Shown here piece after piece: positions 41,381 through 51,579 of a DNA stretch of 64,000 nt (position 1 is its first letter; the number at the start of each line of letters is the position of its first letter). Under the pieces are notes generated by a model. It had not been told where the DNA came from. It saw only the letters and a list, made by a program, of their open reading frames with translations, and searched no databases. A program made the translations under genes and the position numbers. Origin of the DNA: Pseudomonas paralactis (GTDB lineage Bacteria > Pseudomonadota > Gammaproteobacteria > Pseudomonadales > Pseudomonadaceae); NCBI RefSeq assembly GCF_001439735.1, contig NZ_JYLN01000013.1, positions 1-64,000 of the forward strand, given 5' to 3'.

Positions 41381-43270
41381 TCAGATCCGGAAGCTGCCCA
41401 CCAGCTGCTTCAGGCGCGAGGCCTGTTGTTCCAGGTCCGAGCAGGCGCGTAGCGTCGATTGCAGGTTTTCCACCCCTTCCTGATTGAGGGTGTTGATCTC
41501 GGTGATGTCCATGTTGATCGACTCCACCACTGAGGTCTGTTCTTCAGTGGCGGTGGCGACCGACTGGTTCATGCCGTCGATCTCGCCAATGCGCTGGGTC
41601 ACGCTGTTCAAGCGCTCACCGGCCAGGTTGGCGATTTCCACGCTGTCCAGGCTGTGACGCTGGCTTTCACTCATGGTACTGACCGAATCCCGCGCGCCCA
41701 CTTGCAGTTCCTCAATCATCGTCTGCACCTGTTGCGCCGATTCTTGAGTGCGATGGGCCAGGTTGCGCACTTCATCGGCTACCACCGCAAAGCCACGCCC
41801 GGCTTCCCCGGCGCGCGCGGCTTCGATGGCGGCGTTGAGTGCCAGCAGGTTGGTTTGCTGGGAAATGCTGGTGATCACTTCCAGGATCTGGCCGATATTC
41901 ACGGTCTTGTTGTTAAGTGCTTCGATATTGCTGCTGGAGGTGCTGATCATGCTCGACAGCTGCGTCATGGCCTTGATATTGCGCTCAACGACTTGCTGGC
42001 CGTCCTCAGCCAAATGCCGGGCGTCGCTGGCCTGATTGGAGGCTTGTGCGGCGTTGCGTGCGATCTCCTGGGCGGCGGCACCCAGTTGGTTGATGGCGGC
42101 GGCGACGCTGTTGGTGCGGTTGGCCTGTTCGTCGGAGTTGACCATCGACGAGTTGGAGGCGCTGACCACGCGCAGAGCTACTTCATTGACCTGCTCGGTG
42201 GCTGACGACACTTCGCGAATCGAGGTGTGGATGCGCTCCACGAAACGGTTGAAAGCGGTGCCCAGGGTGCCGAACTCATCGTTGTTCTGAATGACCAGGC
42301 GGCGGGTCAGGTCGCCTTCGCCGTCGGCGATGTCTTGCATGGCCCGGGTCATCAGGTGCAGTGGCTGCAGCAGCACGCGGATCAACATGCCCAGCAAGGC
42401 GATGATGATCACTACTGCGATGAGGGTGGCGATCACGGCCGAAGTGCGGAACTCACTGAGCATGGCAAACGATTTGGCTTTATCCACCGACACGCCCAGG
42501 TACCAGTTCACCGATGGCAAGCCCTTGATCGGGGTAAAGGTCACGATGTTGGTTTTGCCGTTGGCTTGTACTTCGCTGAAGTCGCCGCTGATCTTCGGCG
42601 TGTCCTTTGGATACACGTCAGCCAGGGTCTTCATTACCAGAGCCTTGTCCGGGTGCACCAGTACCTTGCCATCGGCACTGACCAGGAAGGCATAGCCCAT
42701 GCCGCCAAAATCCAGTGCACCAATGTTATCCACCAGGGTTTGCAGGCTCAGGTCACCGCCTACTACGCCGACACTTTGGCCGCCCTTGGCACTGGGGGTG
42801 GCCACGGAGATGATCAGTTGGCCGGTGGCCGCGTCGATATAGGGTTCGGTCAGGGTTGAACCGTTGCTGGCCTGGGCGCCCTTGTACCAGGGGCGAACAC
42901 GCGGATCGAAGCCGTCGGGCATCTTGGTGTCAGGGCGAATGGTGAAGGTGCCCTGGCTGTCACCGACGTAGGTCGCCATGAACGAAGAGGTCAGCGCTTT
43001 CTGTTCCAGCAGGCCGGCAACCACTGAGGGTTCAGGGTTGATGGCAATGTTTTGTGCAGCGTTTTCCACCAGGGCGATACGCCCGGTGAGCCAGGTCTGG
43101 ATGTTGCTGGCGGTAACGTCGCCCATTTCGTGCAGGTAGTTATTGAGGTCGTCACGAATCGCATTGCGCTGCAGGTAGTCGTTGTAAAGGGTAAACAACG
43201 CGAAGGCGGCGATGACGATAAGGGAGGCTGCAAGCAGGATCTTGTGGCTGAAGCGCAGATTTTTATTCAT
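41381..43270 (-). CDS. PctA/CtaA-like amino-acid chemoreceptor (dCache_1)
   Basis: A 629-residue methyl-accepting chemotaxis protein closely resembling P. aeruginosa PctA and fluorescent-Pseudomonas CtaA/B/C. A membrane helix (11-30) is followed by a dCache_1 sensor (about 32-275) with residues aligned to the PctA amino-acid pocket: Phe121 (Tyr in PctA), Arg126, Trp128, Tyr129, Tyr144 and Asp173. A second helix, HAMP domain and signalling domain (QQTNLLALNAAIEAARAGE tip) follow. Expected to bind L-amino acids and steer swimming toward them. The Tyr121-to-Phe change may alter ligand preference. Its place downstream of mvaT-purU matches the pct locus of P. aeruginosa. Confidence 0.93.
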   Translation of the reverse strand: MNKNLRFSHKILLAASLIVIAAFALFTLYNDYLQRNAIRDDLNNYLHEMGDVTASNIQTWLTGRIALVENAAQNIAINPEPSVVAGLLEQKALTSSFMATYVGDSQGTFTIRPDTKMPDGFDPRVRPWYKGAQASNGSTLTEPYIDAATGQLIISVATPSAKGGQSVGVVGGDLSLQTLVDNIGALDFGGMGYAFLVSADGKVLVHPDKALVMKTLADVYPKDTPKISGDFSEVQANGKTNIVTFTPIKGLPSVNWYLGVSVDKAKSFAMLSEFRTSAVIATLIAVVIIIALLGMLIRVLLQPLHLMTRAMQDIADGEGDLTRRLVIQNNDEFGTLGTAFNRFVERIHTSIREVSSATEQVNEVALRVVSASNSSMVNSDEQANRTNSVAAAINQLGAAAQEIARNAAQASNQASDARHLAEDGQQVVERNIKAMTQLSSMISTSSSNIEALNNKTVNIGQILEVITSISQQTNLLALNAAIEAARAGEAGRGFAVVADEVRNLAHRTQESAQQVQTMIEELQVGARDSVSTMSESQRHSLDSVEIANLAGERLNSVTQRIGEIDGMNQSVATATEEQTSVVESINMDITEINTLNQEGVENLQSTLRACSDLEQQASRLKQLVGSFRI

Positions 43271-43475
43271 GGCTTGTAGGGTCCGCTAAGGTCTTAATAT
43301 CCGAGGCGCGTCCTATAGGGGAGGCGCAAAATGGCAGCGTTAAAAAAGGTGTGGTATTTCTGGTGATAACTCCGTTGGTCCGTATCGGAATTATCTGACC
43401 GTTTTTTAGTCTTTGTCGGGCTTACATCCGTCTATATCGACCTCGCAGCACTAAAGATTAACCATAGGTGACGAA

Positions 43476-44954
43476 ATGCCTGACTCCACACAACTGCTTA
43501 TCGGTGCTGGCCTTGATGGCCAGCCCATCGCCCAGTCCATGCGCCTGGCCAACCGTCATGGGTTGATCGCCGGTGCCACGGGGACCGGCAAGACCGTCAC
43601 CTTGCAGCGCCTGGCGGAAGCTTTCAGTGACGCGGGCGTGGCGGTGTTCGCCGCCGACATCAAGGGCGACCTCTGCGGCCTGGGCGCCGCCGCCAACCCC
43701 CAGGGCAAAGTGGCCGAGCGCATTGCCGGTATGCCGTTCCTTGATTACAAGGCCCAGGCGTATCCGGTCACCTTGTGGGATATCCACGGGCAGACCGGCC
43801 ATCCGCTGCGCACCACCATCAGCGAAATGGGCCCGTTGTTGCTCGGCAGCCTGTTGGAACTCACCGACAGCCAGCAATCGGCGCTCTATGCGACTTTCAA
43901 GGTGGCCGATCGCGAAGGTCTGTTGTTGCTGGACCTCAAGGATCTCAAGGCACTGCTCAACCACTTGCGCTATCACCCGGAGCTGCTGGGTGACGACGCG
44001 GCGTTGATGACCACCGGCTCCAGCCAGGCACTGTTGCGGCGCCTGGCGGTGCTGGAACAGCAGGGCGCCGAAGCGCTGTTTGGCGAGCCGGCCCTGCAAC
44101 TTGAAGATATTCTGCAGCCGGCCAGCGATGGCCGCGGGCGCATTCACCTGCTCGATGCCAGCCGGCTGGTGCATGAAGCGCCGAAGGTCTACGCGACCTT
44201 CCTGTTGTGGCTGCTGGCAGAGTTGTTCGAGCAGTTGCCGGAACGGGGCGATGCCGACAAACCGCTGTTGGCGCTGTTTTTCGACGAGGCGCATTTGCTC
44301 TTCGCCGATACGCCAAAAGCCTTGCAGGAGCGTCTGGAGCAAGTGGTGCGCTTGATTCGCTCCAAAGGCGTCGGCGTGTACTTCGTCACCCAATCGCCGG
44401 GCGATTTGCCGGATACGGTGCTGGCGCAACTGGGCCTGCGTATCCAGCATGGTTTGCGTGCGTTCACTGCCAAAGAGCAGAAATCCCTGCGGGCGGTGGC
44501 CGATGGTTTCCGTCCCAACCCGACCTTCGATACCTTGTCGGTGCTCACAGAGCTGGGGACTGGTGAGGCGTTGGTGGGAACCTTGCAGGAAAAGGGCACG
44601 CCGGAAGTCGTCCAGCGTGTACTGGTTGCTCCCCCGCAATCGCGGATCGGGCCGCTCAGCGCAGCAGAGCGTGCGGCGTTGGTCGCCGGTTCGCCGCTGT
44701 TGGGTCGCTATGACAAACCGGTTGACCGGGAGTCGGCCTATGAAGTGCTGATGGCTCGCAAGGAGCTTGGGCCCACCGAGGAAACCGCAGCGACCGCCGA
44801 AGAGCCGAGCTTTACCGACAAGGCCGGTGCATTCCTTGGAACTACTGCCGGCAAGGCACTGAAATCAGCAATGCAGCAGGCGGCCAATCAAATGGGGCGC
44901 CAGTTGGTACGTGGCCTGTTGGGTTCGTTGCTGGGCGGCAGCAAACGCAAATAG
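43476..44954 (+). CDS. yjgR: HerA/YjgR-type (DUF853) ATPase
   Basis: A 492-residue P-loop ATPase of the HerA-FtsK superfamily, DUF853 branch. Walker A is GATGTGKTVTLQRLAEAF, Walker B LLALFFDEAHLLF, and an arginine-finger region is near RLIRSKGVGVYFVTQSPGDLPD. The C-terminal tail (SALQQAANQMGRQLVRGLLGSLLGG-like) resembles that of E. coli YjgR. The biological role is unproven. Relatives pump or translocate DNA, and a role in DNA processing is assumed. It converges on dciA with only 4 bp between stops, an unusual neighbour for dciA-secA. Confidence 0.88.
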   Translation: MPDSTQLLIGAGLDGQPIAQSMRLANRHGLIAGATGTGKTVTLQRLAEAFSDAGVAVFAADIKGDLCGLGAAANPQGKVAERIAGMPFLDYKAQAYPVTLWDIHGQTGHPLRTTISEMGPLLLGSLLELTDSQQSALYATFKVADREGLLLLDLKDLKALLNHLRYHPELLGDDAALMTTGSSQALLRRLAVLEQQGAEALFGEPALQLEDILQPASDGRGRIHLLDASRLVHEAPKVYATFLLWLLAELFEQLPERGDADKPLLALFFDEAHLLFADTPKALQERLEQVVRLIRSKGVGVYFVTQSPGDLPDTVLAQLGLRIQHGLRAFTAKEQKSLRAVADGFRPNPTFDTLSVLTELGTGEALVGTLQEKGTPEVVQRVLVAPPQSRIGPLSAAERAALVAGSPLLGRYDKPVDRESAYEVLMARKELGPTEETAATAEEPSFTDKAGAFLGTTAGKALKSAMQQAANQMGRQLVRGLLGSLLGGSKRK

Positions 44955-44958
44955 CGTT

Positions 44959-45414
44959 TCAGGCCTTGGGCCGGGCATGGGCGGCCAGCCGTTCCAGGGC
45001 GGCGCGCAAGCCTGGGTCGCTGATCCCTTCGGCGGTTGCCTGGAGGGTTTCAGCTGCATTTTCCGACAGATCCATCGTATGCCCCACTGCGCCTTGCGGC
45101 ACGGTGGGCGGCTGCACCTTGAACTGAATGCGCGTCAAACCGGCGAACTCTTCAAACACCATCAACTGGCGCTGCAAGCGTTTTTGCTGATAACGCAAGC
45201 GCGTGGCCCAATGACCATCGGTGACAATCAGTAGCAGATTGCCTTCACGCCAGGACGCCACATGACAATGTTCACGTGCGGCCGGTTGCAACTGGCTTTC
45301 AAGCAGGCGCTGCAAACGGCCCAGGCGCTTGGCATGGCCAAAGATGGCTTTCAACGGCTTGGCTTCGCGGAGCAACGCGCCGGGAGCGCGGGCTGTAAGA
45401 GGGCGAAATGCCAT
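44959..45414 (-). CDS. dciA: DciA-family (DUF721) helicase-loader protein
   Basis: A 151-residue DUF721 protein. The N-terminal DciA domain (about 15-110) has LGRLQRLLESQLQPAAREHCHVASWREGNLLLIVTDGHWATRLRYQQ in pieces, the KH-like fold that interacts with the replicative helicase. DciA is the ancestral loader of DnaB in bacteria lacking DnaC, including pseudomonads, so this is presumably essential. It diverges from secA across 306 bp, as in other Pseudomonas genomes. It ends in a flexible alanine-rich tail (LERLAAHARPKA). Confidence 0.88.
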   Translation of the reverse strand: MAFRPLTARAPGALLREAKPLKAIFGHAKRLGRLQRLLESQLQPAAREHCHVASWREGNLLLIVTDGHWATRLRYQQKRLQRQLMVFEEFAGLTRIQFKVQPPTVPQGAVGHTMDLSENAAETLQATAEGISDPGLRAALERLAAHARPKA

Positions 45415-45631
45415 GTTTAGACACCTTAGGTAACAGAGCGGTTATCTTAACAGAAAGCGCCGGTACACCCCGCGGCCATGCCTCGGCTGGGCTTTGCCCA
45501 TGAAATCAATAAGTAACTTCTGCGCTCTATGGGTTGAAGTTCGCGCAAAAGCCCTTATTTTAAACAAGCCCTCTCATAGCGCCGCGCCTGCATCGGGAAA
45601 CAACGTTACTTTCCTCACCCACGATTCCGGG

Positions 45632-45683
45632 TAGAATGCGCGTTCGCAATGCGGCCGTGAGGGCTGCTCGGGCCACTCACGGT
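45632..45683 (+). promoter_or_regulatory. secA promoter element and leader hairpin
   Basis: A -10-like TAGAAT lies at 45632-45637. About 18 nt into the presumed transcript, CCGTGAG (45655-45661) pairs with CTCACGG (45676-45682), with GGC/GCC extending inside the loop. The hairpin ends 38 nt before the secA start. There is no secM gene ahead of secA. The remainder of the 306-bp dciA-secA gap shows nothing else clear. Confidence 0.4.
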
Positions 45684-45720
45684 GCGCCCTCCATCCCTAT
45701 GTGTGGAAGAACCTGCCGAT

Positions 45721-48456
<2,736 letters not shown>

Positions 48457-48484
48457 GATTTTCGCCTGACGCTGCAACACCCCG

Positions 48485-48517
48485 CGCCGCGACCGGCATC
48501 AGCCGTCGCGGCGTTTT
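48485..48517 (+). terminator. intrinsic terminator of secA
   Basis: CGCCGCGAC pairs with GTCGCGGCG around an 11-nt loop, followed by TTTT, 29 bp past the secA stop. Confidence 0.85.
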
Positions 48518-48579
48518 GCCATTAATTCCCACCGTCGATAGCGACGGCACAGACATCATCTATTTCAAGGAGCGCATAC

Positions 48580-49797
48580 ATGGCTGTTGGTCTTGGTCCT
48601 TTGCCCACATTGCACCCGGTCGCCGGTTTCGAACTCGGTATTGCTTCGGCCGGCATCAAGCGCCCGGGGCGTAAGGATGTGGTAGTGATGCGCTGTGCCG
48701 AAGGCTCGACCGTGGCGGGTGTGTTCACCCTCAACGCCTTTTGCGCTGCGCCGGTGATTCTGGCCAAGCAACGGGTGGCCGGATCGATTCGCTACCTGCT
48801 GACCAATACCGGCAACGCTAACGCCGGCACCGGTGAGCCTGGCCTGGTGGCAGCTGCGCGCACCTGCGCCAAGCTGGCGCAACTGACCGGCGTGGACGCC
48901 AGCCAGGTGCTGCCGTACTCCACCGGTGTGATCGGTGAGCCGCTGCCGGTGGAAAAAATCGAAGGTGCCCTCCAGGCCGCGCTGGATGACCTGTCTGTGG
49001 ATAACTGGGCGGCTGCGGCCACCGGCATCATGACCACCGACACCCTGCCAAAAGGCGCGAGCCGCCAGTTCGTGCACGACGGCGTGACCGTCACCGTGAC
49101 CGGTATCAGCAAGGGCGCAGGCATGATCCGTCCGAACATGGCCACCATGCTCGGTTATATCGCCACCGACGCCAAAGTCTCCCGCGATGTGCTGCAACGC
49201 CTGATGCTCGACGGCGCCAACAAGTCGTTCAACCGCATCACCATCGACGGCGACACCTCCACCAACGACTGCTGCATGCTGATCGCCACCGGCCAGGCCA
49301 ACCTGCCGGAAATCACCTCTACCGAAGGCCCATTGTTTGCGGCGTTGAAGCAGGCAGTGTTTGAAGTGTGCATGGACGTGGCCCAGGCCATCGTGCGCGA
49401 TGGCGAGGGTGCGACCAAGTTCGTCACGGTTGAAGTCAATGGCGGCGGCAATCATCAGGAATGCCTGGATGTAGGCTACACCGTGGCGCACTCGCCGCTG
49501 ATCAAGACTGCGTTGTTTGCATCGGACCCGAACTGGGGCCGTATCCTGGCTGCCGTTGGCCGTGCCGGCGTGCCGGACCTGGACGTAAGCAAGATCGACG
49601 TGTTCCTGGGTGAGGTGTGCATCGCCAGCCGTGGCGCCCGCGCCGAAACCTACACCGAAGCCCAGGGTTCGGCGGTAATGCAGCAGGAAGAAATCACCAT
49701 CCGCATCGAACTGGGCCGCGGCGAGTGCAGCGAAACCATCTGGACCACCGACCTGTCCCACGAATACGTGAAGATCAACGCGGAATACCGTACCTGA
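48580..49797 (+). CDS. argJ: glutamate N-acetyltransferase / amino-acid N-acetyltransferase
   Basis: A 405-residue arginine-biosynthesis enzyme that transfers the acetyl group from N-acetylornithine to glutamate, recycling it. The self-cleavage site is Ala188-Thr189 in KGAGMIRPNMATMLGYIATDA, where Thr becomes the nucleophile of the beta chain. DGDTSTNDCCMLIATG and ASDPNWGRILAAVG complete the active site. Whether it also uses acetyl-CoA (bifunctional) cannot be read from the sequence alone. AAGGAGC precedes the ATG. The secA-argJ order is the usual Pseudomonas one. Confidence 0.96.
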   Translation: MAVGLGPLPTLHPVAGFELGIASAGIKRPGRKDVVVMRCAEGSTVAGVFTLNAFCAAPVILAKQRVAGSIRYLLTNTGNANAGTGEPGLVAAARTCAKLAQLTGVDASQVLPYSTGVIGEPLPVEKIEGALQAALDDLSVDNWAAAATGIMTTDTLPKGASRQFVHDGVTVTVTGISKGAGMIRPNMATMLGYIATDAKVSRDVLQRLMLDGANKSFNRITIDGDTSTNDCCMLIATGQANLPEITSTEGPLFAALKQAVFEVCMDVAQAIVRDGEGATKFVTVEVNGGGNHQECLDVGYTVAHSPLIKTALFASDPNWGRILAAVGRAGVPDLDVSKIDVFLGEVCIASRGARAETYTEAQGSAVMQQEEITIRIELGRGECSETIWTTDLSHEYVKINAEYRT

Positions 49798-49814
49798 AAA
49801 TGACCCTCCCCCTG

Positions 49815-49910
49815 TAGGAGCGAGCTCGCTCGCGAAGAGCGTCAACGATAACGCGGGCATCCTGGATATTCGCGGTGGCATTGAGTTTTTCGCGAGCAAG
49901 CTCGCTCCTA
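49815..49910. repeat. REP inverted pair (TAGGAGCGAGC type)
   Basis: TAGGAGCGAGCTCGCTCGCG (one base differs from the type arm) faces the intact TTTTTCGCGAGCAAGCTCGC arm between argJ and the Nudix gene. Confidence 0.83.
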
Positions 49911-49939
49911 CAAGGGCTATGACGAGAGGAAGCAGTGGT

Positions 49940-50884
49940 GTGAAACGAGTGCATGTAGCAGCCGCGGTGATCCGCGGTGTCGACGGCAGGATCCTGTTGG
50001 CGCGCCGTGCCGATACCCAGCATCAAGGTGGCCTCTGGGAATTTCCTGGCGGCAAGGTGGAGGCCGATGAGTCGGTCACCACGGCCTTGTCCCGTGAATT
50101 GCAGGAAGAGCTGGGCATCCAGGTCATCACGGCGCGGCCGCTGATCAAGGTGCAGCATGACTACCCGGACAAACAGGTATTGCTGGATGTCTGGGAAGTC
50201 TCGGCCTTTACCGGCGAGCCTCATGGCGCCGAAGGGCAGCCATTGGAATGGGTGTCGCCGCGGGACTTGCTCAACTATGAGTTCCCGGCGGCGAATGCGC
50301 CGATCGTTGCCGCTGCGCGCCTGCCCGCCGAGTACCTGATCACCCCCGGTGAGCTGGAAACCCCGACATTGTTGCGCGGTATCCAGAAGGCTATCGCCGG
50401 TGGTACCAAGCTGGTTCAACTGCGTGCGCCTAACGGCTACGACCCCAAATACCGTGACCTGGCGGTGGATGCGGTGGGCCTGTGTGCAGGCAAGGCGCAA
50501 CTGATGCTCAAGGGGCCGTTCGAGTGGCTGGGTGATTTCCCCGCCGCCGGCTGGCATATGACCTCGGCGCAGTTGCGCAAATACGCGAGCAAGGGCCGGC
50601 CGCTGCCCAAAGACCGCTGGTTGGCGGCGTCCTGCCACAACGCGGAAGAACTGGCGCTGGCAGAGATGATGGACGTGGATTTTGTCACGCTGTCGCCGGT
50701 GCAGCCGACCCAGACCCATCCGGATGCGCAGCCGTTGGGTTGGGAGCAGGTGCAGCAGTTGATCGCCGGGTTCAGCAAGCCGGTGTTTCTGTTGGGCGGG
50801 GTTGGGCCGGCGCAGCGGGAGCAGGCTTGGGAGGCTGGTGCGCAAGGTGTGGCAGGTATTCGAGCGTTCTGGCCGCAGGTGTGA
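49940..50884 (+). CDS. mutT: Nudix hydrolase MutT fused to a ThiE-like domain
   Basis: A 314-residue fusion. The N-terminal half is MutT (8-oxo-dGTP diphosphatase type), with the Nudix box GGKVEADESVTTALSRELQEEL. The C-terminal half resembles thiamine-phosphate synthase ThiE/TenI (LRGIQKAIAGGTKLVQLR, DVDFVTLSPVQPTQTHP, VFLLGGVGPAQREQAWEAGAQGVAGIRAFW). Such fusions are common in gammaproteobacteria. The ThiE-like half is probably not a housekeeping thiamine enzyme. The start is GTG at 49940 (VKRVHVAAAVIRG), with GAGGA 9 nt upstream, rather than the ATG 21 bp earlier. Role: clearing oxidised nucleotides. Confidence 0.9.
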   Translation: MKRVHVAAAVIRGVDGRILLARRADTQHQGGLWEFPGGKVEADESVTTALSRELQEELGIQVITARPLIKVQHDYPDKQVLLDVWEVSAFTGEPHGAEGQPLEWVSPRDLLNYEFPAANAPIVAAARLPAEYLITPGELETPTLLRGIQKAIAGGTKLVQLRAPNGYDPKYRDLAVDAVGLCAGKAQLMLKGPFEWLGDFPAAGWHMTSAQLRKYASKGRPLPKDRWLAASCHNAEELALAEMMDVDFVTLSPVQPTQTHPDAQPLGWEQVQQLIAGFSKPVFLLGGVGPAQREQAWEAGAQGVAGIRAFWPQV

Positions 50885-50902
50885 TGCAGCTCTGATGGCC
50901 CC

Positions 50903-50971
50903 ATCGCAGGCAAGCCAGCCCCACATTTGATAGGTGAACACTTCAAGTGTGGGAGCTGGCTTGCCTGCGAT
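50903..50971. repeat. REP inverted pair, outward arms, short spacer
   Basis: ATCGCAGGCAAGCCAGC (one arm missing a T, giving CAGCCCCACA) faces TGTGGGAGCTGGCTTGCC across about 20 bp between convergent genes. Confidence 0.83.
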
Positions 50972-50998
50972 GGGGCACTCTCAAGCGCCACATTATGC

Positions 50999-51577
50999 TC
51001 AGTGTGGCTTGGCCGCCGCCTGCCACAACACTTCCGCAACCCCCTGGCGCTTGGCAATCAACCTGGCCGCCACAAACAGCAAATCCGACAACCGATTGAT
51101 ATACGCCAGCCCCACACCCTCCAACGGCTCCAGCGCATTCAGGTGCTGACAGCGGCGTTCGGCGCTGCGCGCCAGGCTGCGGCACACATGGGCTTGGGCG
51201 ATCAACGCCGAACCGCCAGGCAGAATGAAGTTCTCCAGCGGCCCAACTTCCTCATTCCAGCGATCAATCGCCGCTTCCAGCCGATCCACTTCCGCGGCAT
51301 TGAGTGCCTTGTACACCGGCATCGCCAGCTCACCGCCCAGGTCAAACAAACGATGCTGACAAGGGGTGAGCACCTCAATCACATCCATTAACGCCGGATG
51401 CTTGCCGCTTTGTTCTTCCAGGTTGGCCAGCAGCAAACCCAACTGGCTGTTCAGCGTATCCACCTCGCCAATCGCCTCCACGCGCGGGTGGTCCTTGGGT
51501 ACGCGGCGGCCATCGCCGAGGCCGGTTTCGCCCTTGTCGCCGGTACGGGTGTAGATTTTCGACAGGCGAAAGCCCAT
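50999..51577 (-). CDS. PduO-type cob(I)alamin adenosyltransferase
   Basis: A 192-residue ATP:cob(I)alamin adenosyltransferase making adenosylcobalamin. The N-terminal ATP loop is YTRTGDKGETGLGDGRRVPKD. The C-terminal helical part contains PGGSALIAQAHVCRSLARSAERR with the active-site arginines, and ends NRLSDLLFVAARL. Typical length for the trimeric PduO family. It starts 2 bp after the sensor-kinase stop, so it is in an operon with the kinase and perhaps panE. A link between the kinase and cobalamin is not evident. Confidence 0.92.
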   Translation of the reverse strand: MGFRLSKIYTRTGDKGETGLGDGRRVPKDHPRVEAIGEVDTLNSQLGLLLANLEEQSGKHPALMDVIEVLTPCQHRLFDLGGELAMPVYKALNAAEVDRLEAAIDRWNEEVGPLENFILPGGSALIAQAHVCRSLARSAERRCQHLNALEPLEGVGLAYINRLSDLLFVAARLIAKRQGVAEVLWQAAAKPH

Positions 51578-51579
51578 GG

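Noticed and set aside
45682..45720. A 13-codon N-terminal extension of SecA from an upstream GTG
   Set aside because: The residues MRPPSLCVEEPAD are absent from the SecA family start, and the MFAPLLKKLFG start has a suitable ribosome site.
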